Shown here: one piece after another, positions 20,122 to 32,552 of the stretch
Layout of the letters: each line of letters starts with the position of its first letter
Position numbering within the stretch: the first letter of the stretch is position 1
Assembly (NCBI GenBank): GCA_017893485.1
Contig: CM030364.1
Coordinates: 206,757,384 to 206,821,383, forward strand
DNA: 64,000 bases
Reading direction: 5' to 3'
From: Hemerocallis citrina
Taxonomy: Eukaryota > Streptophyta > Magnoliopsida > Asparagales > Asphodelaceae
The notes under the pieces: model-generated
The model's database searches: none
What the model was told of the DNA's origin: nothing
The model's input: only the letters and a program-made list of their open reading frames with translations
Made by a program: the position numbers and the translations under genes

Positions 20122-23100
20122 GGGTTACAGGAGACTAAACTCACGCACGGGTTTAAACACAAAAGAGTAGGGAACAACAGAATCAAGGAATGGGTGATAT
20201 GCCCGTCCGTAGGAGCTTCGGGGGGATTGATATTGGGTTCAACCCAGATATTTTCATCTGTTTCGAGGAATACATTGGAACGTTCTCCTTAACTATCCGA
20301 CTGAAGCGACGATCTGATAATTGGGTGCAGAAGATCACTGTCGTTTATGGGCCGAACGTGGCTACAGATCGAGATGCTTTTTGGCAAGAGCTTATCGATA
20401 TTCGACAACGATGGTCTGTAGCTTAGATTGTTGGGGGGGACTTCAATATTACTAGATTTGCTTTTGAGCACAAGGGAAGAGGCTCCAGCGACAGACACAG
20501 AGAAGAGTTCAATTGGGTGATCACGGAACTAGAGCTGATCGATATCCCAATCAATGACAGACTATTTACATGGTCAAACATGCAAGCATCCCCGATTATG
20601 GCCAAATTGGATAGGATACTAGTATCGATGGATTGGGAGGATAAATTCTTATTGGAAACCGCTAAATCTATTCCTAGACCTACATCAGATCATACCCCAA
20701 TCCTACTTGATGCTGGGGTATAGGGATCTCAAAGGCCAAGGAAGTTCAGATTTGAGAAGGCATGACTAGAAATCCAGGGATTTTACCGCATGGTGATGGA
20801 AAACTGGGCGCTCCCAACTACTTGTACGGATGCTACAACCTGATGGTGTGAAAAAATCTACAGATTGAGAAAGAGGCTGCGTAGATGGAATCGGTCTAGA
20901 TTCTTGACTATCTGGCGTGCAAAAGATTCCTTTTTGGAAGGAATTGATGAGCTAGAAAGATTGGAAGAAACGAGAGTCCTGTCACAAGATGAAAGAAACA
21001 GGCTACTAGAGCTCCGAGGAAATATTGCCAATCTTTATAAGCTGGAGGAGATCAAATGGCAACAAAGGTCGAGGATTTCGTGGCTCAAAGAGGGAGACGT
21101 GAATACGGTCTACTTCCACCGAGTGGCAAGCGCAAGACGTAGATCCAATTTAGTCCTGTCAATACAGACGGAAACAGGAACATCGCAAGACGAAAATGTG
21201 ATTTCCAAAACCTTTCACGATTACTACAAAGGCCTCTTTGGAAAGAAGAATGACTTCAGGATCCCACTTAGGGATGATTTCTGGCAGGCCTGCTAGAACG
21301 AGTCAGCGCATTCGCTGTCCACTTTGGAAGCACCTTTTTCGGAAACAGAAGTGGAAAAGGCCATCAATCAAATGGGAGCAGACAAGTCGCCTGGGCCAGA
21401 CGGCTTCCCAATGATGTTCTTCCAAGAGTTCTAGGAAAAAATAAAAGGGGACATTATGTCGTTGATGGATGAATTCTTCTACAACTACCTCAGATTGGGC
21501 ATGTTCAACTTTGCGAAAGTAGTTCTGATACCTAAACGGGTGGAGTCTACGCGGGTGGGGGATTTTAGACCGATTAGCCTCATAAACTGCTCAGTTAAGA
21601 TCATCACAAATGTCCTGGCCATCCGTGTAGGAAGCATAATTGACAGTTTAATTAGCAACACCCAGACTGGTTTCATCAAGGGCAGATGTATCCTCGAATG
21701 TGTGGCCACCGCAGAACAAGTTATCCACCACTGCCATATGGGTCAGTCTAAGAATTACCTCCTCAAACTGGACTTTGAGAAAGCATATGACTCCGTCGAC
21801 TGGGATTGCTTACTGGAGGCTCTCAGAGGGAGAGGATTCGAGGTTAAATGAATCAGGTGGATTAAACAATGTTTATACACTAGTAAAACGACAATCTCGG
21901 TTAATGGGCGGCCGGGTCTACCGTTGTCGTGCAAGAAGGGACTTCAGTAGGGGGATCCACTGTCACCTCTTCTATTTACTATCGTAGCGGATGTTCTGAG
22001 GGGCATGCTAGATAACTGTCGGAGAAAAGGTTGGATAAAGCCTGTGGCTGGCAGCACCTCTAACCAAGGGTACACGATTCTTCAGTATGCTAATGACACC
22101 CTACTCTTTGGTAACGAGAACAGGTCAGAAACTGTCTGCTTTAAAGGGGCCCTCTACTGTTTTGAAATCTGGTCAGGTCTCAGGATTAATTTACACAAGT
22201 GTGCTTTGATTCCAATTACACTTTTTGATGTAGAAGCACAGGACCATGCTACCATATTAAACTGTTTGATAGACGAATTTCCAATCAAATATTTAGGATT
22301 CCCGCTCAGACCAGGGAAGCTTACCAAGATGGACTGGCTACTTATCATTGACAGGGTGGAGGACAAATTGTCTGGATGGAAAGAAAAGCCGCTTTCCCTC
22401 GGGGGGTAGAGTGGTACTTATCAACTTGGTGTTATCTAATTTGCCCATTTACTACATGTCGATTTTTGAGCTGCCTAACTGGGTAATCCAAAGGATTGAC
22501 CGAATCCGAAAGCGATTTCTATGGAAAGGGGCGGACTCGAATATGGGGGGATACCACCTGATCAAGTGGGGTATTGCATGCATGAAGAAGAAACACGGAG
22601 GGCTAGGCATCATCGACTTAAGAGATATGAACCTTGCCCTACTAGGAAAATGGTGGTGGAAGGTCTTCCACCACAGCGAGGAAGGGTGGCAGGACTTCAT
22701 TCAACCATATCTTACGAGGAAAGGTACGAGAAGTTTAGGCTTCCGGGTAGGACCTAGAGTTTCTTGCTTCTGGAAAGGGATTACCAAAGCAATCGGGCCT
22801 TTCAACTCAGCAGTTACATCGATTATTGGTAATGGATGGTCCACCAGATTCTGGTGGGACAAATGGTGTGGTGCTCATACCCTTAAGGAGACTTTTCTAG
22901 ATTTGTATGAGAAGACGACTCGCCCGAACGTATCAGTGGCCAAGACATGGAAGATGGGCAATTGGAAACCGTCTTTTCGAGGACCTCTTAGCCCAAGGTT
23001 ACAGCAGCGACTGAATGAACTGCAAACACACATTACACAGAATGGGACGCTGTGCGCTCAAGGCCCAGATCAAATGTACTGGGAACTAGAGACCAAAGGA

Positions 23101-23936
23101 GCTTTCACTGTTAGGTCGCTGTATCATCACATTCACTATCGAGGATGTAGACCCATTTGGGCACAGGTGTTATGGAAAGCCCTTAAAGTCAGGTTCTTCC
23201 TCTGGCTAGTGCTCAATAATGCAATTCTCACCAGAGAGAACCTCGCTAAAAGACAACCCCAGATAGTGACCAACTGTGGATTCTGTAACATACATACGGA
23301 GAATCTGAATCACCTTTTCAATCACTGTCAAAGGAGTAAGGCAACTATGATAGAGGTATTACGGGCCCTAGGGACAAGTGACTACCCTAGTGAATATGAG
23401 GATTTGTAGGTTGGCCCCAAATTTGCATCGGTGCGCCATGAAATGAAGGATACTTGGTACATAGCAATTGCGGCAACTACTTGGGTGTTATGGCTAGACA
23501 GAAATAATTTCTATTTTCGTGCTTCATGTAATAGTATTTCTGGTAACCTTAATCATATAATGTATCTTATTTCCTTTTGGGCCACAACTGAGGAGCAAGA
23601 GGGAGGATTGCCAGAGTCTTCCAGGTGGTTGAATTCGATAATGAGGAGGTCGAGTTTGGACCGACACTGGACTGAGGAGTAGGCGCCCCTTAGACTAACA
23701 GGGAACATGATACAAGTGGAAACAGCTGGCTCTTGTTGTATTTTGTTTCGATCTATTGTTTCTTTGGTTGTACTTTTGTTCATGTGGTTAGACCCACCCT
23801 CCAGGTAGTATTGGGGGGTTATATTCTATTTTCTGCACTTTACTTTTGTATTCCCTCCGTTACGCCGATGTTGTTTTATTAATTTCTTATTAATGAAACA
23901 GGGTGACGTTATTCCATTTTTAACCTCCAAAAAAAA
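20122..23936 (+). mobile_element. L1-type LINE, 5'-truncated, decayed
   Basis: The segment carries endonuclease, reverse transcriptase and zf-RVT domains in LINE order. It ends with a short A-tract (23929-23936) after an untranslated tail. The beginning of the endonuclease and the first ORF are missing, as expected from incomplete target-primed reverse transcription. No confident target duplication was found. Several stops and frameshifts make it inactive. Confidence 0.88.
20190..23682 (+). pseudogene. LINE ORF2 (endonuclease / reverse transcriptase), disrupted
   Basis: The endonuclease half (20190-20720) keeps a VYGP strand, the VGGDFN motif and SDHTPI. Reverse transcriptase (about 21300-22340) keeps [41 protein letters not shown] and GDPLSPLLF. 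The catalytic box reads YANDTLLF (about 22087-22110), where the first Asp of the usual ADD is Asn. The carboxyl part (22410-23400) has the long LGGRVVLI block and a zf-RVT domain with a CGFCN...HLFNHC arrangement (about 23274-23331). Stops at 20425, 20720, 21294, 21849, 21949 and 23407 and a frame change near 22400 break the ORF. In an active copy the protein would nick target DNA and copy LINE RNA at the nick. Confidence 0.88.
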
Positions 23937-24903
23937 TTAGGTGGCAACAACAAGATACGGAAGGAGAATGGAGAAGGGATGTTGTGGGTTATGGAGGGGT
24001 GGCCTCTCAGTTTGCCCTTGGCCTCTTTCGTTTTGAATTTTTTGATAGGTGTTGATTAACTTATAACCTTACTAGGACGGAATGAGCCTTTCTGATCGTT
24101 GGGCCTTTATTGTGAAACCTTTGAGGTTGTCCACTTAAGTCCTTTTCTCTATTAGCTGATTAGCTCTATTAACTTTAATGTTAATTAGAAACTTAATCAA
24201 ATGAACATCTTCTTAGTTGCCTCAGTTAAACTTTGTTTGGATCTACTCCTCTTTGCTCCACCAAGTAGGAACCAACTACAATCCTATAAATCTTATATAC
24301 GCCATTATTGGTCTCTGATGTACTTTGTCCATGCCATCTCAACAAGGTCGTTGTCACCAGAGACAAAACCAGAACAATTGTATCTGGAAGGATAAGAAAA
24401 AAATTTATGACTATATATAGATATATATAAGGGCTTTACATAAATTTTAGAGGGAGGCAAACCATAAAACTTAATTTTTTGAAGGGACAAATCATAATAT
24501 ATTTGGAATTTTTTCAAAACTTTCAATAGTATGAAGAAGGTTTTGAAAATTTTGGACCATCTCGGCCCATGGTTGCCACTATCCAATATTTGGGCTGATT
24601 TCCCTATTGTAGAATTATGAATTTAGCAGAACTATCCATTTATAATTTTTTTATTATGAATAGGTTTCTTACGTAAATTAACTGATCTTATTTTTCCAAT
24701 CAATGAATAGTTTTCTAAATTGTGCATTATTTCCGGTACGGTACTCTTTAACAGCTTCACTTTCATTTTCTGCTTGTCTGGGCATTTTAAACCTTCATTT
24801 TTTTTCTTTTAGTAACGTCATTTTTATATGTTGGTTTAGTAATCAACTTAGTGTTAGAAATATTACCCCCAAAAAATATACCTTAGTGTTAGAAATGAAC
24901 GAA
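23937..24903. other. Spacer, no gene recognised
   Basis: AT-rich, with no motif-supported open frame and no terminal repeats found. Short TA-rich runs lie at 24408-24430. Confidence 0.4.
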
Positions 24904-25127
24904 TCTCTACTACTATAATGGGAGAAGGCCTTAGTGTAATTTGTCCATATCTCAACCCGTGCAACACACGTTTAATACTACTATAATAAGAGAAGGTCTT
25001 AGTGTAATTTGTCCATCTTACCAACCCGTGCAACGGACGTGCTGGTAGACTTTTTTTCTTTTTTTTTACCCTTTTCATTTTTTCCCCAAAAATTTTCTCC
25101 ACGTGCACAGCACGTGTATAATACTAG
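24904..25127 (+). mobile_element. Mini Helitron-like element (non-autonomous)
   Basis: The left end TCTCTACTACTATAAT fits the plant Helitron 5' consensus TCTMTAYTAMYHNW and is preceded by A (24903). The right end is CTAG (25124-25127) followed by T (25128), as expected for A|T target insertion. A perfect 7-bp stem hairpin, CACGTGC-ACA-GCACGTG (25100-25116), sits seven bases before CTAG. Inside, an approximately 70-80-bp unit (TTAGTGTAATTTGTCCAT ... CAACCCGTGCAAC) is tandemly duplicated. No RepHel gene is present; at 224 bp it depends on an autonomous partner. Confidence 0.75.
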
Positions 25128-25813
25128 TACACCTTAAACTGCATGCCTGAATATGGTATATTACTATACCGTCAATGAAAAATACCCATAACATCACCAC
25201 ATTTCGTTGTGTATGAAATTAAAATATGTACTTTGTCCTTTAATTTTTCAAGTAGTAGCATTGTAATATTTCTTAATGTAGATCAATAATGCTATAAACT
25301 ATTACAGATATGGAGTGGAGTTGATTTATAAAAAGCAACCTCTAATTCCAGGACTCTAAACACAAAGAGATACTACACAAAGAGAATAAGAGACAATACT
25401 TGAACACTTAGAAGATTTTTATTTCACATCAAAATTTCAGTACAAGTTCAAAAGAAACAATAAACAAGATTATAAGTCTCCATCCGAGTAATCTCTACTC
25501 CTTCGTGGCAATGGGACATTCCTTTTAAAGGATACGTGTACCTTACAGCCCCCCCCCCCCCCCCCCCCCCCCCCCCGCGGTACCAAAGCACTGCTCTGAT
25601 CTCTCAAATCAGACTAAACCCATAGACTGAGTTCGAGCCGCATGAGCATCAACACGCATCACCCCTCCAATCGGGTAACACTTGATGAGCCGGCCACGCC
25701 GCTTTGGGCATCTTCCGAATTTCTCGAGATCTCGTGCGAATGCAAAGCCAGCTCATGAAATGACCTTCTCTAATTTATCTTATCACAAGAGCAAAAAGTT
25801 CTCATGGTCCTGC
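25128..25813. other. Spacer and old transposon flank with a 28-bp poly-C tract
   Basis: 25128-25540 is AT-rich without features. A pure C run covers 25549-25576. 25577-25813 is mixed sequence that, with LTR C removed, continues directly into 32492 and onward. It probably belongs to the same minus-strand transposon relic as 32553-34901. Confidence 0.4.
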
Positions 25814-26372
25814 TGTAATACCCTGAATTTCTATTAAAGAAATTGTTGATTTTACGTGTTGCGCATGTACAAACTCTTGCACATATTTTCTTATAAAATT
25901 ATCTCTCTTATAACCTGAACAGACAATTATTTTTCTCTTTTTCTCTTTATTTTCTAAAAAAAAGCCTATTTGAAAAGCATAAGCTTGTTTTTCTAATTTA
26001 AGCCCACCCTAATTAATTAAATATTTTATTAATAACCCATGAGTCTAAAAGCCCACTAATTTGAAGCCCACAAATTAATTACCCTTTTAATTGTCATAAT
26101 TTGTAGTGTAGACACTTCTAGTAGACAATAAATTAATTAGTAGTGTACAACTTATTAGTGGGGACACTAGGAGGCACGTGCATGCACTAGTGTATGCATT
26201 GCACACCCTGTAGAATGTGGCCGGATGTGGCTAGAGAGGAGAGGGAGAGTGGAGTTGAAGTTGAGGGGTGGTTATGAGATCATGGAAGTTACTACAACTT
26301 CCCATTCCATCTTGATCCTTGATCTCTAACTCCTTGATTAAATCCTAGCCATCTATTCTCATCCTAAAAGTG

Positions 26373-26381
26373 TATAAATAC
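26373..26381 (+). promoter_or_regulatory. TATA box of solo LTR C
   Basis: GTATAAATA followed by CCCCC. It is at the position equivalent to 38140-38148 and 57016-57024 in element A, so it is the conserved core promoter of this LTR family. Confidence 0.55.
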
Positions 26382-27320
26382 CCCCTAGTTCTTCTCATTA
26401 GTACACTAGAAATTTTTGAAAGAAGAAAAGACTAGGTGAGAAAAAGATTGAGAAGTTTTAGTGAGTAAAAGATAGAGTGTGCAATTGTGTGTGTGTCCCA
26501 TTCAAGAGGAGGTCGGCCTATCACCAAGGAGCAAGGAGGGCTTTCGGGTTCCATCAAGCACTAGGAGGAGAAGGCAACTTGCAACACAATCTAGGAGGAG
26601 AATGCTACTTTCATGCATTCTAGGAGATTCAAGGAGCTTTTCTTTTTCGTTTCACCGATAGGTGGGTGTTTCTCATGCTTCTAAATCTAGATACCATGCT
26701 AGGAATGATTTGATAAATTACTAAGGAAAAACTAAGTGAAATTGCCCTCATGTTTGCTTATTTAAAGATGAATTGGTAATTTAGAGAATGATTAATAAGA
26801 TGATTGCTAGTTGATAAATGGTGAATTAAAGTGCTAGAAACTATCATGTTGTCATGTTATATGCTTTGAATTATGCTCTATGATGAAATTTGTGCTTATC
26901 AGACAATAGTTGATTAAATGCACCATTTACAATTGATTGTCTAAATTAAAGTAACACTATTGTAGAAGAATGAAAATTTGTGTTCTAGAATGTTGTAGGG
27001 TGTTAATAAATGGAAGAATAAAGAAATAAAGTAGTTTTGTGGAAATCTAGATCGTAAGTTATGTGAAAATGGAAATTGTTCTCAATGTTGAAATTATGGA
27101 CTTAGAACATAAAATAGGACCAAATTGCATGTTTTTATAGGCAAATATTGATGATAAAAATACTGGTTTACTGTGATTTTATATATTTTATAATCTGGAA
27201 AGTTTCGTTTCAAAAAGAGAAGAAAAAGAAATAAAAACGTTTTGGGAATTATGAAAATTAGAAATGAATAGAGAATTGGATCAAAACCAGTCCAACCCTC
27301 TTTGAAACAGTCTGGTCCCT

Positions 27321-27394
27321 TAGACCAAGTGGTTGTGGGTGCTTTGGGCGCTACTGTAGCATGCGGCTGACCCTAGTGGTCTCGGGTTCGAAAC
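27321..27394 (+). other. tRNA-like module 1 in LTR C (A- and B-box)
   Basis: TAGACCAAGTGG (27321-27332) resembles a Pol III A-box and GGGTTCGAAAC (27384-27394) a B-box, with spacing typical of tRNA genes. No complete cloverleaf or anticodon arm could be assigned, so this is tRNA-derived rather than a tRNA gene. Confidence 0.45.
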
Positions 27395-27495
27395 TTAGAC
27401 CCTGCCTTTTGTTTACTGTTTTTGAGCAAAAACCCAAAATCCCGAAACCAAAACACTTACCTATTAAAAACCTTTCACATACCATGGTTGCGCCT

Positions 27496-27563
27496 TAGCC
27501 CATTTGGCTTTTGGTGGCGGTTGGCTAGTCTCAAGTCGCAGGTTCGAAACCTGGTTTTGGCAG
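27496..27563 (+). other. tRNA-like module 2 in LTR C (A- and B-box)
   Basis: TAGCCCATTTGG (27496-27507) and GGTTCGAAACC (27541-27551), followed by a short complementary tail. The paired arrangement recurs in the element A LTRs near 39298 and 39471, and again near 58168 and 58340. Confidence 0.45.
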
Positions 27564-29395
27564 TTTTTAAAATATTTGATTTTTGAGTTTTAAAAATTGA
27601 TTTCTTGGCCTTTAAAAAATCTGAAAAAATACCATAATTATTCTTAAAATATGTGGATCTTATGAAAAATAATTATGCATTGTTTGACTAAAATAAAAGT
27701 AATTTAGAAGTGAAAATTAAGTAGAATTGCATGAAATCGACTCTTGTATAAATATAAAAAGCGATTATTTTTATGAGAAATCATACTAAGTGGTAAAAGA
27801 GAATTTTTGAATGAAAGAAAATTTAAATGTGCTATCTATGGACTCTCATTTGTTAAATTGAGTATTGCTTATAAATGGAATTACGACCTTGTGGCCTTTT
27901 GAATTAAATAAAGTAAATGAACAATAGTATGAGAATCAAATGAGTTTGTAGAGTTTAATTTTGAATATGAAATGCATGAAATGCAATTGAACTTTATGTA
28001 TGAGATTTGATTCATGGAAAAGAATGAAAATCATGTTAATTGTGAAAGAGAACTTATGAGTATGAAAAACTCGATTTTGTGATTATGAGTTGAAATTAAG
28101 AACTAGGGTGTAGCTAAGCCTCATACCGGCAATGAAAGAAATGTTGAGATGATATTCGAAAAGAAAAGACCAAGATTTGGGTCATGTGAAATGAATGAAA
28201 AAGATCGGTATAGTGGGAGGGCTAACCCTAAGGGATGGATTTTGTTCATGATTCAATTAAATTAAGGACTAGATACATAGTGAAGATGTGATGAAAGTAA
28301 GAGAAAAACATGAATATGAGGGCCATTGGATTGGCGGCGTGAGAGTATTCACAAGATGTCCCATGATGCATCATGAGTAGGACGTGGATACTGCTCCAGA
28401 GTACCGTCCCGGTAACGACACTTATGGGGTGTTTGGTGATTGTAGGTGGTATCATGTCTATGGTAGGAGGTGAATTACCACATGATGCCTGCATGATAAG
28501 TCATGTGTCAGTGCGTTGGGATTCTCACCAGGGCGCCTAGACGTGAGATCATAATTCATAGAACATCTAGGATACTTGCAGTAGTTACAGTAGTAGATTA
28601 AGTCATGGCGAGGGATTGAACTCTACAAGATGAAGAACGGTTAAGGGCTTGCCCTCAGACCTATGTAGTACGGGCTGCATAGACTCCGAAAAAGTGCGCA
28701 TTAGTGTCATGTAAAATAAATAATTGCATTAAGGACTAAGTGCACATTCACAATATGACATCAATAGGCTAGTCCCCTTAGCTTTGTTTGTGATCAAGTT
28801 TGTGATTGTTAAGTATTTGATAATCGTTATACTGTTTCGGCATAGCGAGGATGACTGTGTATAATATTTCGTCAGTTGAATGAACTGATATGCCCACAGT
28901 TTTCTATGCAGGATAAAGTACATAAAAAAAACTAAGGAGGAATTGATGCTTAAAGAATTATTCAAGTGTTGTTGTATTTCATTCATAAAATTGTTGTAAC
29001 ATTGCTTCCACTGTTTAAGTGTAAATATAACTTTGATGTAAAGTAAAATTTTAATTTCCATGTAAAATTCTACGAAGTGAAGTGTGATGTAACTCCTATT
29101 TCCCGAGTTTGTATTTTTATATTATATTTTGCTCCATTGTACTCTTTTATCAATTTGAGATCTTGTATTCTGTTTCCGTTTGAATAAAATCGTTATTTTG
29201 TTTCAACTCAATTTTTGGTGCCTATATCTAATTCAATTGTATGTCCGTCCTACTCTTTTGTGTCGTTCTTCATGAAGAGATGAGCTCTTTCATATCATTT
29301 ATCTCTTTATCCCCATTTTTATGGATTTTTGACTAAGTCTCCTTTTGGATCCCTCTCAAACCGGATACCCTAACACCCAATAATCCAAACCCTAT

Positions 29396-29404
29396 CTATA
29401 TAAA
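29396..29404 (+). promoter_or_regulatory. TATA box of LTR D
   Basis: CTATATAAA just upstream of a run of CCCTAA-like and C-rich sequence, as at the start of transcription in plant gypsy LTRs. Confidence 0.5.
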
Positions 29405-31338
29405 CCCTAACCTAGTTACCCTAACCCTAACCCCTACCCTATTACTGTTAAGCCCCCAACAGTACCGCAACTCTCCTTCTTCAACCTCCCACTCCTTTTG
29501 CGTCGTCTTCCGCTCCCTTCTTCCTTCGTCCACGCCCAGAACCCAATCCCAATTCGCCTCGCCTTCACTCCCACCACCGTCGGCTCCCTCTCCTCGTCAA
29601 CCCCCCATCGCCATCTCCACCGTCGTCCTCGCTGAAACACTCCATAGCCATTCTCCTCCTACTCATACTCCCCTGTTTTTGAAACCAGAAACAGAGTGTC
29701 TTCGCCACGCCTTCCATCGCCGTCGTCGCCGTCGTCGACTAATCTCTAGTCGAACCCAAACGTCATCGCGAGCCCCCGCCGCCACGTCGCATCGCAGTCA
29801 TCGCGCCGCCGTCGCTCTCCCGCTCATTGCCGAAAGTAAGGAAGAAGACGAACAGCGGGTGGACGGATTTGCTGTTTGGTGTTTTGCCACATCGGATCCG
29901 CACTTGCTGTCTCCTGTTCGGTCCCGATCCGCTGTGTAGGAGCGATCTGACTGGTGCGTTTTGCTGTCCCGTGTTTTGGCGCAGTAAATCCCGACCGCTG
30001 TTCGCTGTTTTGGATGGATCTGGTGTGGGGGATTTTCCTCTTATTGTTGAATTCTTGCATGTGCTTCACACGTGCTTTTGGGAGATTATGTCCAGAGTTT
30101 TTCGATCCCGTTTTCTTCAACTAACGGATCTATCCATCGTCAATCAAGGCAAGTATTCATCTTGTACAAATTTTTGTTCTAGTACAAGCGTTCAATTTAA
30201 AAATACCGCAAATAGTTAGTAGTTGTGACTCCTCCTTGACTTGTCGTTGTTGATCAAATATTAACCCTCATCAATTTCATAATCTTAAGAGTCACAACAA
30301 TTTCATTGTTATATTATAACTACTTGGACTCATTTTATCCCCTAGTCACATGAACACATGAAATTAAGGAACCCTAATTTGTAGATATGTGTTATATCTT
30401 GTATGTGATGAACTTGCACCCATTTGAGTTGAGAAATAAATATTACTTGCTATTTTGTTAGCCATTACCCCGTATGTGTATCACACATTAACCTAGACGC
30501 CTAATAACTAAATTTCATGCAACCTATACACGTAAGACATTCCCACATGTTGCTGTCCTGGACCTTGCTATGCTGTTTTGACACCTTTAACATAAGAATC
30601 TGAATCCGAGCCCTGAACAAAAAATATAGATCTAGATGTCTAGATGTCGATAGCGTCCGAAATTTTTGAATTTGAAGTTACGGTCTATGAGTTATCGTAG
30701 TTTTTCTGCAGCTGTGTTGGTAGATGCAGATTCGCAAAACTGCTGCACATCCTTAGGTTGCAAATTTATTTAACTATGTTAACAGTAAGCTATGGACTTG
30801 AAATTTTATATGCTGTTACTGGATACCCTAGAGAACCTTCCAAAACTTTCTTAGAATTAATTAACAATATTTCAACACTGTTTCACATGTATAAATTCAA
30901 ATATACAAATTCTGCCCGAACATATTAGCTGTGTAGTTCGCTGTTTGATACCTATTACTACAACCTTCTCATACCTTAATTATATGCGTTGGAACCGGGT
31001 AGGAGTCTGGTTTCTAGACCTCCTGACGGATCCACTTTTGCTATTTCGTAGCAACGGGAATCACAGTTTTGGTACAGCAACGTCGTGCTGTCCAGATTTG
31101 AGATTTTCGTTGTTCGTGTTATTCTTATTCATGTCGACCCTCGAATATGCCGTATAAATATCTCAGACTTGTACCATGTCCATGACTATGATTTCTTGAC
31201 TTGTTTCGCACACTTGCATGCTTTCTTGATAAAAATTAATAAAAGTAACAAGCCGGAGTTTAAAGAAAAGACCATAGTAGTGGACAATATAGGTAAGTGT
31301 ACTCGGAAGGGGGCCCGTGTTTCCTACTTGATATATGT

Positions 31339-31510
31339 CTCATGAACTAGTATATTATTATTCGATTTATGAACTAGTATATTATTTGATTCATGAACTA
31401 GTATATTATAAATCGATTCATGGACTAGTATATTATTGATCCATGAACTAGTATATATGTGATTCATGACTTGTCTTGCTATGACTCGACACATGAACTA
31501 GTTATATGAT
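31339..31510 (+). repeat. Minisatellite, about 28-32-bp unit, in LTR D
   Basis: About six units built on ATGAACTAGTATATTAT with variable GATTC spacers. An ACTTGA(CA)-rich stretch follows at about 31680-31830. These repeats explain the lack of coding potential here. Confidence 0.75.
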
Positions 31511-32552
31511 TACCCGATTCATGAGCATGACTTGCTTGATACTTGATACCTGAGTACACCACCCTATAGACTCCACTACTAGGCCTAAACGTAACTGATT
31601 TGCATGTAGCAACCATGCAGTAAAAAAATGGATACATGAAGTGCTACCTAGATAGTAATAACCACAAAACTTGAACATAAAATTTGATACTTGATGACAT
31701 GATACATGAGACTTGTTACTTGAAAATAATACTTGATACATGTTACTTGACAACTTGACACTAGACTTGAGACTTGACACCCTGACACTTACTAGATGCC
31801 TGTCACTTGAGGTTAGATACCCCTCTAAGTTCACTTGTCACTTGCTTTATCATTAGTATTTTTTATCCAGTCTATTTACTTGAGTTGTCCTTCTTGCTAG
31901 TTAGTCCTTGAATTCCCACTACTCGTTGCATCCCTATTATATTCTTGATTCCAAATTTCGTTCCATATTTCTTGTACTCGTTTTTACTATTTGTGATCCT
32001 AACTTGCACTATGGGCATTTTCTCTTGTCTTCTCTATGTTTCTCCTTTTTATAATTATTAAACAGTCTTTGGAGACGTGCTACCTGCTGGAATTGGTGAA
32101 AAGACGTTCTAGGCCTTGCTTGGGAAAAACTTTCTTTAATCATTTCGTTTTGTAATTGAGTTATTTCATTTGTTGTTGTTTAAGACTTGTAACGGGCTTA
32201 TATTCCCGAGTTTTACATGCGATCCAGACTTGAAAACTATTTAGATATTATTATATGTTTTCAATTGTTTTTTGTTGTTTAATAAATTATTCTTGCATGC
32301 TTGGTGGTATATATATCTTGTTATATTCTTATTGTGATGCTGAGTCTATCCTACAGCTTATGGCTGATGTTAAAATTATTCGATGGGCTTCGTCACGCGC
32401 TCGTATTCCATATTTTTGGGAAGCGGGGCGTGACATGTGAAGATCCTGTGGAACTTCGAATTCGGTCTTATTTGGAATTTGGGGTGTTACACCTGGCTCC
32501 CCTCTAGAAGTCACTTTAACCAATGAATCTCCACTTCTTACTCGACAAGCCT

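Larger units (their letters stand above)
29088..32435 (+). mobile_element. Solo LTR D nested in LTR C
   Basis: It starts TGTAACTCCTATTTCCC and ends GGGGCGTGACA. A perfect 5-bp duplication TGTGA flanks it (29083-29087, 32436-32440), and removal restores the LTR C sequence GAAGTGTGAAGATCCTG. Length is 3,348 bp. It contains a TATA box, a C/T-rich leader block and minisatellite-like repeats but no gag-pol. The CCG-rich open frames at 29679-30219 lie in the leader and are not protein-supported. It is related in style and partial sequence to LTR E (36878 onward). Confidence 0.85.
25814..32491 (+). mobile_element. Solo LTR C (Tekay-like gypsy), split by solo LTR D
   Basis: It starts TGTAATACCCTGAA at 25814 and ends GGGGTGTTACA at 32491. 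With D (29088-32435) and one TSD copy removed it is about 3.3 kb. It aligns in patches with the element A LTRs, most clearly 28280-28690 against about 40097-40500 and 32441-32491 against 40863-40913. Flanks are CCTGC (25809-25813) and CCTGG (32492-32496), a 4/5 match expected of an aged target duplication. No internal region is present, so it is a solo LTR left by unequal recombination. Confidence 0.8.

Noticed and set aside
27541..27563. Possible tRNA gene from a perfect B-box
   Set aside because: No full acceptor stem, D-arm and anticodon arm can be drawn; kept only as a tRNA-like module.
29434..30219. GC-rich open frames (up to 130 codons) in solo LTR D
   Set aside because: They overlap on both strands inside the LTR leader region after the TATA box and have no recognisable domain.
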